Shown in pieces: positions 1 to 9,550 of a stretch of DNA of 64,000 nucleotides; position 1 is the stretch's first letter, and every line of letters begins with the position of its first letter. Source of the DNA: Sphingobium sp. TKS (GTDB lineage Bacteria > Pseudomonadota > Alphaproteobacteria > Sphingomonadales > Sphingomonadaceae). Made by a program: the position numbers and the translations under genes. The notes beneath the pieces are model-generated. The model did no database searches. It saw only the letters and a list, made by a program, of their open reading frames with translations, and was not told the DNA's origin. Where the stretch lies: the NCBI RefSeq assembly GCF_001563265.1, contig NZ_CP005083.1, forward strand, positions 127,001-191,000, read 5' to 3'.

Positions 1-54
1 CGGAGTGGATCAACAAAGCACTGCTGACAAATTAATATCAGTCCATCTGAATAT

Positions 55-1065
55 TCATTGGGTCGATAATGTCCTTGCAGGACTCTCGATTATGTCAGCG
101 CCCGGACCGTCCATTCGGGCCTCCGGCAGCGAGGGCGCTCCACTGTCATTGCCGATCTCGGCGAGGATCTCTCGGATGAACAGATGACCGGGATCCTTGT
201 CGTTTCTCTTATGCCACCACTGACAAACGATGTTGATATCGACCTCGACCGGAAGAGGGACGGCGCAAAGAGATGGTCGGCCATGGAGAAGCCACGGCAC
301 GCTTTTGTCGGGTACGGTCGCCACGAGTTCGCCCGCTTCGACGATCTCGGCGAGGACGATTGAGTGAGGGATCGAAAGCGCATCCCGTTTTTTCGATCGG
401 TCGCTTCCCAAGGCGCGTGCGATCGGATCGCTCGAAGCGCCGGGAGCCTGAACGGTAACGTGCGCCGCTCGCAGATAATTCTCGTAGCTTAGCATCGCTA
501 CCCCATTTGGAACTTGCTCGATCAATGGATGATCACTGCGCAGTAGGACGGAAAAACTGCTTGAATGGATGTGCTGGAAGCTGAAGCTGGGGTTCAGTTG
601 GAACCGGCCAATGGCGATATCGATCTCCCCGGTTTCCAAAAGATCCTCGTAGTTGACGAGTCCATGCTCGACCACGTGAATCGAGATGCCCGGCGCTGTG
701 CGGGCTAGCGTCTGCATCAGCTTTGGCAGGAAGATGATCTCGCCCACATCGGTCATGGCGATGCGAAACTGGCGCGTCGAGGTCGCCGAGTCGAAGCTCG
801 TGCTGGTGGCTACGCCGGCCCGGATGATGTTCAGGCCCAAGCCAACTGCTTCGGCGAGCAACATGGCTTTACGCGTCGGCTCCATGCCGCCGGCGCCGCG
901 CACGAACAGCGGGTCGTCGAAAAGACGGCGCATGCGGTTCAGCGCGCTGCTGACCGCCGGTTGGGAAAGGCCGAGCTTGTCTGCCGCCATCGAGACGCTC
1001 CTGTCGCGGTGGATCGCTTCGAACACCCGCAGGAGGTTAAGATCGAACGTCCGCAGATTGATCAT
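55..1065 (-). CDS. LysR-family transcriptional regulator
   Basis: This 336-aa protein has the LysR layout: an N-terminal winged helix-turn-helix (about residues 5-65, with LGLSQPAVSSALNRMRRLF as the recognition region) followed by a periplasmic-binding-protein-like effector domain. The ATG at 1065 follows a GCGAGG ribosome site and needs no revision. It diverges from the oxidoreductase gene starting near 1.2 kb, the usual position for a LysR activator of a neighbouring catabolic operon, so it probably responds to a pathway substrate or intermediate. That target assignment is inference, because I could not pick a convincing T-N11-A box in the shared intergenic region. The fold assignment is secure; the effector is unknown. 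Confidence 0.93.
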   Translation of the reverse strand: MINLRTFDLNLLRVFEAIHRDRSVSMAADKLGLSQPAVSSALNRMRRLFDDPLFVRGAGGMEPTRKAMLLAEAVGLGLNIIRAGVATSTSFDSATSTRQFRIAMTDVGEIIFLPKLMQTLARTAPGISIHVVEHGLVNYEDLLETGEIDIAIGRFQLNPSFSFQHIHSSSFSVLLRSDHPLIEQVPNGVAMLSYENYLRAAHVTVQAPGASSDPIARALGSDRSKKRDALSIPHSIVLAEIVEAGELVATVPDKSVPWLLHGRPSLCAVPLPVEVDINIVCQWWHKRNDKDPGHLFIREILAEIGNDSGAPSLPEARMDGPGADIIESPARTLSTQ

Positions 1066-1231
1066 GTGGCCTCGCTACTATTCACTGCATCAATAAACGA
1101 TCAGTCCAGTATCGATTTGTCAAGCTGCTGCCCCAAGCAGATAAGAAATTGGAGCGCACCAGATGGGCTGCGTCAGCAAACAATTTCGAGCGCGTGGCCA
1201 ACCTGCGCGCAAAAACGAGAGGGCGGGGATC

Positions 1232-2248
1232 TTGCGGCTCTGGACAGTAACTGAACCTTGGGGGCCGGAAGGCCTGACCCTGGACGAAACGGCTGATCCG
1301 ATGCCCGGCCGGGGTGAAGTTCGCGTCCGTTTGCGTGCCGCATCACTCAACTATCGCGACCTCTTGATCGTGCGCGGACGCCATGTCGGCGGCGCGCTCA
1401 AACATGGCGCTCCGATCATCCCGATCGGCGACGGCTGTGGCGTAATCGATATGGTCGGCGAGGGCGTGGAGCAGCATCAAATCGGCGATCGGGTCATCCC
1501 GCTTATGGTTCCCAACTGGCGCTCTGGTCCCGTCTCACCTGCAAAAATGGCCGGTGCGCTTGGATTGCATAGCCCCGGCCTCGCGCGCGAACTCGCCGTC
1601 TTTCCCGAGAGGCACCTTATCAAGGCGCCTTCTTACCTCTCGGACAGCGAGGCCGCTTGCCTCGCTTGCGCTGCGCTGACCGCCTGGTCGGCCTTATTCG
1701 AAGGTCCGGGATTGCGGCCCGGCGACGTCGCAGTGATCCAGGGCACAGGCAGCGTGTCGCTCGCCGTGCTGCAATTCGCGAAGGCGGCAGGTCTGCGGAC
1801 GATCGTGACCTCATCCTCCGACGACAAATTGGCCTCTGTCCTCGCTTTGGGGGCGAACCACGGAATCAACTACCGGACCGTCCCCAACTGGGCTGGCGCC
1901 GTGAGAGACCTGACCGACGGCGTCGGCGCGGACTTCGTTCTCGACATGGGCGCGGTTGGCAGCCTCTCGGAGAGTCTTCGCGCCATTCGGATGGAGGGAC
2001 AGATCGCCGTCGTCGGGATCCTCGAAGGCGGATCAGCTATAGACCCGGCCCAATTTCTGGCCAGCGCCGCAAGGATCAGGGGCATCACGGTCGGCTCGGC
2101 AGAGATGTTCGACGCGATGGTGCGGGCACTAACGCATCATGAAATTCATCCTGTCGTCGGGACGGTCCTTCCCTGGACCGAAGCCCCTGCAGCGTTCGAA
2201 ATGCTCAGCGACGGCAATCAGTTCGGAAAGATCGTCTTGGAGTTCTGA
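1232..2248 (+). CDS. Zinc-type alcohol dehydrogenase / quinone oxidoreductase-like protein (MDR family)
   Basis: A medium-chain dehydrogenase/reductase of about 338 aa. The N-terminal GroES-like domain contains SLNYRDLLIVRG, and the nucleotide-binding half has a glycine-rich turn (VIQGTGSVSLAVLQFAKAAG). No catalytic-zinc cysteine cluster is evident, so it is more like zinc-independent NAD(P)-dependent reductases of this superfamily. The frame is open with an ATG at 1163, but the TTG at 1232 follows a purine-rich AGAGGGCGGGGA stretch and gives the family-typical N-terminus, so I chose it. It opens the same-strand run and probably oxidises an alcohol or reduces an enone in the pathway. The substrate is not predictable. 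Confidence 0.85.
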   Translation: MRLWTVTEPWGPEGLTLDETADPMPGRGEVRVRLRAASLNYRDLLIVRGRHVGGALKHGAPIIPIGDGCGVIDMVGEGVEQHQIGDRVIPLMVPNWRSGPVSPAKMAGALGLHSPGLARELAVFPERHLIKAPSYLSDSEAACLACAALTAWSALFEGPGLRPGDVAVIQGTGSVSLAVLQFAKAAGLRTIVTSSSDDKLASVLALGANHGINYRTVPNWAGAVRDLTDGVGADFVLDMGAVGSLSESLRAIRMEGQIAVVGILEGGSAIDPAQFLASAARIRGITVGSAEMFDAMVRALTHHEIHPVVGTVLPWTEAPAAFEMLSDGNQFGKIVLEF

Positions 2249-2375
2249 GCAGTAACTGAGCACGTTCATATCAATATTTCGAACATGCAGGAAATGCCTG
2301 TCGAAAGAATGCTGTTTATCGTGAGGCTTTAACCGCCCCAATCGAAGAGCAGCTGCAATGGAGGGAGTTTGATTG

Positions 2376-3137
2376 GTGATGAGTCTCGAAGGAAAAACGG
2401 CGATTATTACCGGAGCGGCCGGCAATATCGGCTCGGCCACGGTGCGCTTGTTCGCCGAGCGCGGTGCTAATGTTGTAGCGATCGATCAACCGAGCAGCGA
2501 CTTCTCCAGCATTACCGGCGATGGGCCAAATCGCGCTTCCATCATCGTCCAGCCCGCCGATGCCCGGTATCCGGACCAGGTTTCGGCCTATGTCGACACG
2601 GCGATGCAGCGCTTTGGCAGGATTGACATTTTTTTCAACAATGCTGGCATCATAGGCCCGATGAAATTCATCGACGACTACACGCTCGATGATTTTCGGA
2701 CCATCATGGACATCAACGCGACCGGCGTCTTTCTGGGCCTCAAGGCCGTCCTGCCGATTATGTATCAGCAAACGTCCGGCAGCATCATCAATACCGCGAG
2801 CGTCGCTGGGATCGCCGGCTCGCAAGGCAGCATCGGCTATGTGGCATCGAAGCATGCCGTCGTCGGGCTCACGCGCGCGGCAGCACTGGAAAGTGCCGCT
2901 CGAAATGTCCGGGTCAATTGCATCGCGCCCGGACCCATCGCTGGGCCGATGATCGACTCCGTCGACCGGGGCCTAGGTCGATACGACGCTCCTGATCGCA
3001 TGGCCTACGTTCCGGCGAACCGATACGGCCGGCCAGATGAGGTTGCGCGCTTAGTCGCGTTCCTTGGCGGGGACGAGTCCGGCTTCTGTAACGGCGCCGT
3101 CTACACGATCGACGGCGCGAAGACGGCCGAGATCTGA
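2376..3137 (+). CDS. Short-chain dehydrogenase/reductase (SDR)
   Basis: A classical SDR of about 253 aa. It shows the Rossmann motif TGAAGNIG near residue 12, the FFNNAG motif near residue 87, a catalytic Ser in the INTASVAG segment, and YVASK as the YxxxK catalytic pair. TTG 2373, GTG 2376 and ATG 2379 are consecutive in-frame starts behind an AGGGAG ribosome site at 2362-2367; spacing favours the GTG. It follows the MDR gene on the same strand and precedes a TonB receptor. It should interconvert a hydroxyl and a ketone with NAD(P)(H). The family is certain, the substrate unknown. Confidence 0.92.
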   Translation: MMSLEGKTAIITGAAGNIGSATVRLFAERGANVVAIDQPSSDFSSITGDGPNRASIIVQPADARYPDQVSAYVDTAMQRFGRIDIFFNNAGIIGPMKFIDDYTLDDFRTIMDINATGVFLGLKAVLPIMYQQTSGSIINTASVAGIAGSQGSIGYVASKHAVVGLTRAAALESAARNVRVNCIAPGPIAGPMIDSVDRGLGRYDAPDRMAYVPANRYGRPDEVARLVAFLGGDESGFCNGAVYTIDGAKTAEI

Positions 3138-3274
3138 AGCCGGAGCGGTCGAGTCCGGGCGATCGCATTCGCCCAGGCCGAAAGCCTTGAGCTTCACGGA
3201 AAATATAGCCGCAGGCCAATGCCACCAGCGGACTGAACACGAAACTATCAAGACAATAAACTGGAGGGGATGTG

Positions 3275-5461
3275 ATGAGGTACTTGGCTCTTTCGACGAT
3301 GGCGAGTTGTGCTGCAATGATGATTGGAACGCCTGGATATGGGCAAACTGCTGCCCAGGGTGCCGACGCGCCGGCGCAGGGATCTGACGCGTCGCCCGAT
3401 GGCGAAGTGTCGACCACCGGTCTCGCCGACATCGTCGTGACAGCGCAGAAGAGAAGTCAATCGGCGCAGAAGACACCTGCAGCGGTCACGGCTCTCAGTA
3501 GCGAGATCCTAGTCTCTCGGGGCCTCGTCGATCTAGCAGCGATCAACAATGTCGTTCCTGGGGCTCGCTTCAACCAAGAAGGGAACAGCATGCAACTGTT
3601 CCTTCGCGGCGTTGGGTCCAATCTCGACATCGCGAATATTGAGCCGGTGGTTAACTTCAACGTCAACGGTGTCTTCATCCCCCGTGAGGGCACAAGTGCG
3701 CCCTTGTTCGATCTTGAGAGTATCGAAATATTGCCGGGACCGCAGGGCACTCTCTACGGGCGAGGTGCACTCGGCGGTGCGGTCAACGCAAACTTCAAGA
3801 GGCCAACGCACGAATTGTCGACCGACGCCATTCTTGAAGTGGGCAACTATAATCTCGTGCATGGCACGGTTACCCAGAACATACCGATTTCAGACGTCTT
3901 GGCCGTGCGTCTTGGTGGGGATTACATCTATCACGAAGGCTATATGAAGTCCGGCGCCTATTCGAAGGATGATTTCGCCGGGCGAATTGGCCTGCTCTAT
4001 GAGCCCAATCCCGACCTGAAAATCTATCTCTGGGGCCAAGGGGTCACGAAGAACGGCTCTCCCGCGAATGCGGTGAACAAGGGGCTCGATCCCGTAACCG
4101 GGCAATACAACGAAAGCGCGTTCCTGAACAAGGATCCATGGAACGACCTACGGACTCCCGCGCAAATCGCGCAAGCTCAATCGGTTCCTGGTTTGGGCGG
4201 CCTGTTTTTTCAGCCGCGAAAAGACGACCAGACCTATACCTTCCTCTCTACCGGCGGTCAGATTGACCTTCGGCTGGGCGACGGGCTCACCCTTTCCTAC
4301 ATCCCATCGTACCTCTACCTGAAATCCAGCGAGAGACACTGGAATGGCGTCCTTGAGTCACAGACCGACGCGAAATACCGTCAGGTCACGCAGGAACTGC
4401 GGCTGTCGTCGGATGGTCCGAACCTTCAATGGCTAGCCGGGATATACGCCTTCCAGCAACGCAATTCCGGCTTCATTATCCTCGCGCCGGACGTGGCGAA
4501 CCTGTTCGTCACCAATGTGCTCTACAACAGGATCCAAGGTATAGCGGGCTTTGGGCAAGCGACCTATGCGATTGCGTCGGGTTTGCGGCTTACGGTCGGC
4601 GGTCGCTATTCGATCACCGGCAAGAAGGCCAACGGCATCTCCCCCGGCGATCCAAATCAGACGCCGTACTTTTTCGATCGGACGTTCCGGCACTTCGATG
4701 TCAAAGCCGGTTTCGAATACGATATCGCGCCGCGGGTCATGGGATATTTCACCTACCAGACCGGCTATCAGGCAGGAACGTACAACGAGTTTCCGGCCAC
4801 CTCGACCCAAGACAACCTCGTCAAGCCGGCCGACCTCGACTCCTTCACAGGTGGCATAAAGAGCCGATTCCTAGACAATCGGCTGCAGGTAAATGTTGAG
4901 GGATTTTACTATAAATACACCAACCTTGTCCTTCAGTCCTTCGATCTAAGCAAAGTGTACAACGAGATTTTCAACGCGAAGCGTGTGGAGATTTACGGCG
5001 GCCAGCTTGATGTGACGTTGAGGCCGACTTCCAACGATATGATGAGCGTGTCGGTGAGTTACGCGCATGCGCGAAACAAGGACTTCGTGACCCCCGATGG
5101 CTCAAATTTCAACGGTTTGCAGCCCCCCTATGCGGCGGACTGGACGATCGTCGGCAACCTGTCACATGATTTCTCACTGCGGAACGGCTACATTCGCGCC
5201 GCGGCCGATGCGCGATACGAGAGTCGCTGGTGGGCCGATTATCTGCACAATCGCGGCACCGAACAGAAGCCAAGCGTGATCGTGAACGGATCGATCACCT
5301 ACTATTCCGAGGGTGGTCGCTGGGATCTTGGCATCTGGGCCAAGAATCTTACCAACGAGGCCAAGATTGCGGCCGCCGCAGCCAACGGCTTCCCCGGCCC
5401 TGCGTCCGGCTTCCTGATCGAACCGCGTACATTCGGCGGTCGTCTCGGGCTGCATTTCTGA
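3275..5461 (+). CDS. TonB-dependent outer-membrane receptor
   Basis: A 728-aa TonB-dependent receptor. It has an N-terminal signal peptide (MRYLALSTMASCAAMM...GYGQ), a TonB box-like DIVVTAQK, a plug domain with the PGPQGTLYGRGALGGAVN signature near residue 160, and a beta-barrel ending in a C-terminal Phe (GGRLGLHF). A GTG at 3272 directly precedes the ATG at 3275; the GGAGGGG ribosome site at 3263-3269 favours the ATG. In sphingomonads such receptors are often paired with catabolic operons and take up the substrate across the outer membrane, which fits its position among oxidoreductase genes. The ligand is unknown. Its stop overlaps an ATG at 5461 in the next frame, but that is probably not the real downstream start. 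Confidence 0.95.
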   Translation: MRYLALSTMASCAAMMIGTPGYGQTAAQGADAPAQGSDASPDGEVSTTGLADIVVTAQKRSQSAQKTPAAVTALSSEILVSRGLVDLAAINNVVPGARFNQEGNSMQLFLRGVGSNLDIANIEPVVNFNVNGVFIPREGTSAPLFDLESIEILPGPQGTLYGRGALGGAVNANFKRPTHELSTDAILEVGNYNLVHGTVTQNIPISDVLAVRLGGDYIYHEGYMKSGAYSKDDFAGRIGLLYEPNPDLKIYLWGQGVTKNGSPANAVNKGLDPVTGQYNESAFLNKDPWNDLRTPAQIAQAQSVPGLGGLFFQPRKDDQTYTFLSTGGQIDLRLGDGLTLSYIPSYLYLKSSERHWNGVLESQTDAKYRQVTQELRLSSDGPNLQWLAGIYAFQQRNSGFIILAPDVANLFVTNVLYNRIQGIAGFGQATYAIASGLRLTVGGRYSITGKKANGISPGDPNQTPYFFDRTFRHFDVKAGFEYDIAPRVMGYFTYQTGYQAGTYNEFPATSTQDNLVKPADLDSFTGGIKSRFLDNRLQVNVEGFYYKYTNLVLQSFDLSKVYNEIFNAKRVEIYGGQLDVTLRPTSNDMMSVSVSYAHARNKDFVTPDGSNFNGLQPPYAADWTIVGNLSHDFSLRNGYIRAAADARYESRWWADYLHNRGTEQKPSVIVNGSITYYSEGGRWDLGIWAKNLTNEAKIAAAAANGFPGPASGFLIEPRTFGGRLGLHF

Positions 5462-5565
5462 TGACGGATATCAAACCGACCATGATCGAGCCGGCGATCG
5501 ATGACCTTCCATGCACGAGGCGCGTCGCCGCCTCGCCTTTTTCCCAAGCTGCCAACGAGGATCCC

Positions 5566-6693
5566 ATGCGTCAGTCCCCCCTTTTCGAGCCGTTCCGCTT
5601 GAAGTCTCTATCGCTCCCCAATCGGGTGGTGATGGCCCCGATGACGATGGAGGCCAGTCCCGGCGGTGTACCGGACGACCACACCGTTCAGCATTACGCA
5701 TGCCGGGCTGCGGGCGGCACGGCCTTATTGATTACCGAAGGTACCACGATCGGTCGGCCAGCGGCGTCCCATAACGGGAACATCCCGAATTTCCATGCGG
5801 CGGACGCATTGAGCGGCTGGGCCAAGGTGGTCGAGGCGGTCCATGCGGCCGGCGGCAAGATCGCGCCGCAGCTCTGGCATGAGGGCATGGCCCGTAAGCC
5901 TGGCACGGGACCGAACTCGGAAGCGCCGTCTGAAGGACCATCGGTCGGGTCGGACGGCGGTATTGCCATGTCCGACACGGAGATCGCCGACACGTTGGAG
6001 GCGTTTGCGATCGCGGCCGGCGAGGCGAAGCGGCTCGGCTTCGATGCCGTCGAGATTCATGGCGGACACGGCTATCTGCTCGATAACTTCTTTTGGGAGA
6101 GCCAAAACAAGAGGACTGATGGCTACGGGGGCAATCATCGCAACAGGGGCCGATTTGCGGGCGAAGTGGTGCAGGCGATCCGCGCGGCCGTCGGGGAAGA
6201 TTTTCCGATCATCATGCGGTTCTCGCAGTTCAAGCTCGAGGATTATCTCGCGAAGATCGCAACCTCGCCGCAGGAACTCGAAGATTTGCTGGCGCCATGC
6301 GTCGAAGCCGGGGTGGATATGTTCCACGCTTCGCAGCGGCGGTTCTTCGAGCCGGAGTTCGAAGGCTCCAATCTGAATTTGGCGGGGTGGACCAAGAAGC
6401 TGACAGGCCTTCCGACCATTACCGTGGGATCGGTCGGCCTCAAAGGAGCAGACGCGCTGGATTCCTTGCGCGGTGGCGAGACTGGCCCCGATCGCATCGA
6501 CCGCATCGAAGAGAGGCTTGCGAACGGCGAATTCGACTTGGTTGCGGTTGGACGAGCGCTGCTGACCGATCCAACCTGGACTGAAAAGGTCAGAGAGGGC
6601 CGCTTCAGCGAAATGCTCGCATTCGATCCGGCTTCGCTGGGCCGCCGCCGTAATAATGTGGACGATTATCTCAAGGACTCCAAGGCGTCTTGA
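5566..6693 (+). CDS. NADH:flavin oxidoreductase of the Old Yellow Enzyme family
   Basis: A TIM-barrel FMN oxidoreductase of about 375 aa. Recognisable segments are FRLKSLSLPNRVVMAPMT at the N-terminus, PQLWHEG, the HGGHGYLLDNFFW active-site region and the following TDGYGG. The frame is open from 5230 and an ATG at 5461 overlaps the receptor stop. The ATG at 5566 has a GAGGA ribosome site five bases upstream and gives the usual family N-terminus and length, so I prefer it. Family members reduce activated C=C bonds or act on amines and nitro compounds. Between a TonB receptor and an aromatic hydroxylase, an enone or quinone-like substrate is plausible (inference). Confidence 0.92.
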   Translation: MRQSPLFEPFRLKSLSLPNRVVMAPMTMEASPGGVPDDHTVQHYACRAAGGTALLITEGTTIGRPAASHNGNIPNFHAADALSGWAKVVEAVHAAGGKIAPQLWHEGMARKPGTGPNSEAPSEGPSVGSDGGIAMSDTEIADTLEAFAIAAGEAKRLGFDAVEIHGGHGYLLDNFFWESQNKRTDGYGGNHRNRGRFAGEVVQAIRAAVGEDFPIIMRFSQFKLEDYLAKIATSPQELEDLLAPCVEAGVDMFHASQRRFFEPEFEGSNLNLAGWTKKLTGLPTITVGSVGLKGADALDSLRGGETGPDRIDRIEERLANGEFDLVAVGRALLTDPTWTEKVREGRFSEMLAFDPASLGRRRNNVDDYLKDSKAS

Positions 6694-6866
6694 GCACTCG
6701 ACTCTTGGGCCGCGGTCTCAATTAGATCGAATCTGCGGCCCGTAGATACCGACCCGATCGCTTCGCATCACGCTGCTATCCGTCGCGGTGATGCAGCCAG
6801 AAATTCCAACAATCTGCGGCGGCCAATCGATGGGCGCGTGGAAGTCTTGCGCACGGGAATCAGGCC

Positions 6867-8513
6867 ATGACATCAGACTATTCGAAGAACGAACTCCCGG
6901 TCATCATCGTGGGAGCTGGACCAGCGGGGCTATCGCTTGCGATCGAACTCGGCAGGCGCTCGGTCAACTGCGTTTTGATCGAGCGTAATGACCGCGCGGG
7001 TGTGGCGCCCCGAGCCAAACTGACGAATGTGCGCACCCGCGAGCATTTGCGCCGATGGGGCATCGCTGATCACCTTCGCGACGCCTCACCGCTTGGGGTA
7101 GACTATCCCGCCAACGTAATATTCGTGACGAAGCTCGCCGGACCGCTGATCACGCGATTCGAGGATACTTATTCATGCAACCCGGCTTCGAACCCTCTCT
7201 ACTCCGAACACGCCCAGTGGATTCCACAATATAAGTTGGAAACTACTCTCTTCGACTACGTCTGCACCTTGCCGAGCGTTCAAGTCCTTATGGGGACCGA
7301 GGTCGTCGGCTTCGAGCAGGAAGAGTCCAATGTGAGCGTTCGCATCTGTGACGTTGCGACGGAGACCGAGAAGACGATCTCAGCGGCATTTTTGGTAGGT
7401 GCAGACGGAGCGCGAAGCACCATCCGAGAGATGGCGGGAATTCAAATGGCCGGCACCTACGGCATGTCGAACAACTACAATACGATCTTTGAAGCACCTG
7501 GCCTCGACCAAGCCCATCCTCATGGTCCGGCGATCCAATACTGGCAGCTTAACGGCGACGTGCCGAGCACGATGGGGCCCATGGATGTCGGCGATCGCTG
7601 GTTTTTCATGCCCATGGGACTGGCCATGGGCGGGCGGTTCACGGACGAAGAAATGCCCGACGTAATCCGGCGCGCGACCGGCATAGATCTTCCTTACCGC
7701 ATATTGAGTTCAGACGCCTGGGTCGCCAGCCGGCTTCTGGCTGAACGCTATCGATCGGGTCGGGTTTTTCTGGTCGGCGATGCGTGTCACCTCCATCCGC
7801 CGTTCGGTGGTCACGGCATGAACATGGGCATCGGTGACTCCGTTGATCTAGGTTGGAAACTTGCGGCGGTTCTGCAAGGCTGGGCCGCCCTTACCCTGCT
7901 CGAGAGCTATGAGGCGGAGCGCCGGCCCGTCCATGAGCGGGTGCTGGAAGATACCGAGATCAATCACAAGACAGCACCCAACCAACTGGTGCGAGCGGGC
8001 ATCGAAGAGGACTCGATTGCCGGAGAAGCGGTACGCGCTGAAGTCGCCAGCCTGGTCAGAGAGGTCAAGCCCCGCGAGTTCTACGGCCTGAACCTCGTCT
8101 TGGGTTACAGCTACTTTGGCTCGCCGGTGATCGTCCGTGATGCGGATGATCCCACCGCCTGGGTGCCGGGGCCTGATTATATTCCATCGGCGCGCGCGGG
8201 CAGCTTGGCGCCACACCAATGGCTGGAAGACGGCAGTTCACTCTACGATCGGTTCGGCGACGGGTTTACGATGCTTCTGCTTGACCCGGAAAATCGCACG
8301 GAGGCCGGTAAGGCTGCCGACCAAGCTGAGGCTGCGGGAATTCCGTTCGAAACCGTCGAGTTGGACGATCCAGCCCTTCGCGCCCTCTACGGCGCACCAT
8401 TAGCCCTCATCAGGCCCGATCAGCATGTCGCGTGGCGCGGAGACGCCGTGCCCGCAAGCCTTCTAGACACTGTGACAGGCCGTCGGGCAGGCCTCAACGG
8501 AGACACGGAATGA
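6867..8513 (+). CDS. FAD-dependent aromatic hydroxylase (flavoprotein monooxygenase)
   Basis: A 548-aa class A flavoprotein monooxygenase. It has the FAD dinucleotide motif GAGPAG at residues 16-21, a DG-type motif (VGADGARS), the second FAD motif VFLVGDACHLHPPFGGHG, and a C-terminal extension resembling the thioredoxin-like domain of phenol or 3-hydroxyphenylpropionate hydroxylases (MhpA/PheA type). It should hydroxylate a phenolic ring with NAD(P)H and O2. Its TGA overlaps the next ATG (ATGA at 8510-8513), so it is translationally coupled to the BKACE gene. About 170 bp separate it from the OYE gene; that gap holds a GGGCCGC/GCGGCCC inverted repeat at 6707-6741 that could be a weak terminator. 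Confidence 0.93.
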   Translation: MTSDYSKNELPVIIVGAGPAGLSLAIELGRRSVNCVLIERNDRAGVAPRAKLTNVRTREHLRRWGIADHLRDASPLGVDYPANVIFVTKLAGPLITRFEDTYSCNPASNPLYSEHAQWIPQYKLETTLFDYVCTLPSVQVLMGTEVVGFEQEESNVSVRICDVATETEKTISAAFLVGADGARSTIREMAGIQMAGTYGMSNNYNTIFEAPGLDQAHPHGPAIQYWQLNGDVPSTMGPMDVGDRWFFMPMGLAMGGRFTDEEMPDVIRRATGIDLPYRILSSDAWVASRLLAERYRSGRVFLVGDACHLHPPFGGHGMNMGIGDSVDLGWKLAAVLQGWAALTLLESYEAERRPVHERVLEDTEINHKTAPNQLVRAGIEEDSIAGEAVRAEVASLVREVKPREFYGLNLVLGYSYFGSPVIVRDADDPTAWVPGPDYIPSARAGSLAPHQWLEDGSSLYDRFGDGFTMLLLDPENRTEAGKAADQAEAAGIPFETVELDDPALRALYGAPLALIRPDQHVAWRGDAVPASLLDTVTGRRAGLNGDTE

Positions 8514-9445
8514 AAAAGCGGAAAGTCATTGTCACCTGTGCAATCACAGGCTCGGTCCACACGCCGTCAATGTCGCCGTACCTTCCGATCACGCCGGATG
8601 AGATTGCGGCCTCAGCGATTGAAGCGGCCGCAGCCGGTGCCTCGGTGGTGCATCTTCACGCACGCGATCCCGAGAGCGGGAGACCAACCCAGGATCCCGA
8701 AATTTATCGCCAGTTCTTGCCCAAGATCGTCGAAGCCTGCGATGTGGTTGTGAACATCACGACGGGGGGCTCGCCGGTCCTGCCGCTCGAGGAGAGGCTG
8801 CGCCCGGCAGTCACATTCGAGCCTGAGCTTGCCTCCCTCAACATGGGCTCGATGAACTTCGGGATGTACGAGATGCTCGGGCGCTTCACCGAGTTTCGGC
8901 ACGATTGGGAACGACCCTATCTTGAAAACTCGGCCGATCTGGTTTTTCGGAACACTTTTCGGGACATCGAGTATATCCTGAAATCGTGCAGCGCCGCAGG
9001 CACGCGTTTCGAGATCGAGTGCTATGATGTGAGTCATCTCTACACGGCGGCTCACTTCCGCGATCGCGGGCTGCTCGAAGGCCCGATTTTCATTCAGACC
9101 GTATTCGGCACGCGCGGCGGCATCGGCGCGCATTACGAAGACATAGTAATGATGAAGCGCACGGCAGATCGGCTGTTCGGTGACGACTACATCTGGTCCG
9201 TGCTCGGCACAGGCCGTGGCCAAATTCCGATCGCGACGATGTCGGCGGCACTCGGCGGAAATGTCCGCGTAGGGCTGGAAGATTCGCTCTGGGACGCTCC
9301 TGGGCAGCTTGCCACAAGCAATGCCGCGCAAGTTCGACGAATGCGCACAATACTTGAAGCGCTCTCGCTCGACGTAGCGACACCGGATGAAGCACGCGAG
9401 TATCTGCAATTAAAGGGCAAGGCCGCGATGAAGATCCCGGTTTGA
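8510..9445 (+). CDS. 3-keto-5-aminohexanoate cleavage family protein (BKACE, DUF849)
   Basis: A 311-aa beta-keto acid cleavage enzyme. The start MKKRKVIVTCAITGSVHTPS and the metal-site segment VVHLHARDPESGRPT are diagnostic, and FGTRGGIGAH and LGTGRGQ occur further on. Family members use acetyl-CoA and a divalent metal to convert a beta-keto acid to acetoacetate plus an acyl-CoA. Its start overlaps the hydroxylase stop by four bases. With a thiolase once following it, the operon would end in CoA thioesters (inference). The exact beta-keto acid cannot be read from sequence. Confidence 0.9.
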   Translation: MKKRKVIVTCAITGSVHTPSMSPYLPITPDEIAASAIEAAAAGASVVHLHARDPESGRPTQDPEIYRQFLPKIVEACDVVVNITTGGSPVLPLEERLRPAVTFEPELASLNMGSMNFGMYEMLGRFTEFRHDWERPYLENSADLVFRNTFRDIEYILKSCSAAGTRFEIECYDVSHLYTAAHFRDRGLLEGPIFIQTVFGTRGGIGAHYEDIVMMKRTADRLFGDDYIWSVLGTGRGQIPIATMSAALGGNVRVGLEDSLWDAPGQLATSNAAQVRRMRTILEALSLDVATPDEAREYLQLKGKAAMKIPV

Positions 9446-9550
9446 CCTTCTCCCTTCTAACCGCATCGCTGGCGTTTCGCCAGTTCTCAGGCACCCGGCT
9501 GCTGCCGGATGAACAACGCTGCGCATCCCTCTAGTTCGAGTAAAAAGTCC

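Noticed and set aside
5461..5565. ATG at 5461 as start of the OYE gene
   Set aside because: It overlaps the TonB receptor stop, but adds 35 residues not typical of the family; ATG 5566 has a better ribosome site.
6707..6741. GGGCCGC/GCGGCCC inverted repeat as a strong terminator
   Set aside because: Only 7 bp with a 21-nt loop and no T run; too weak to list as a feature of its own.
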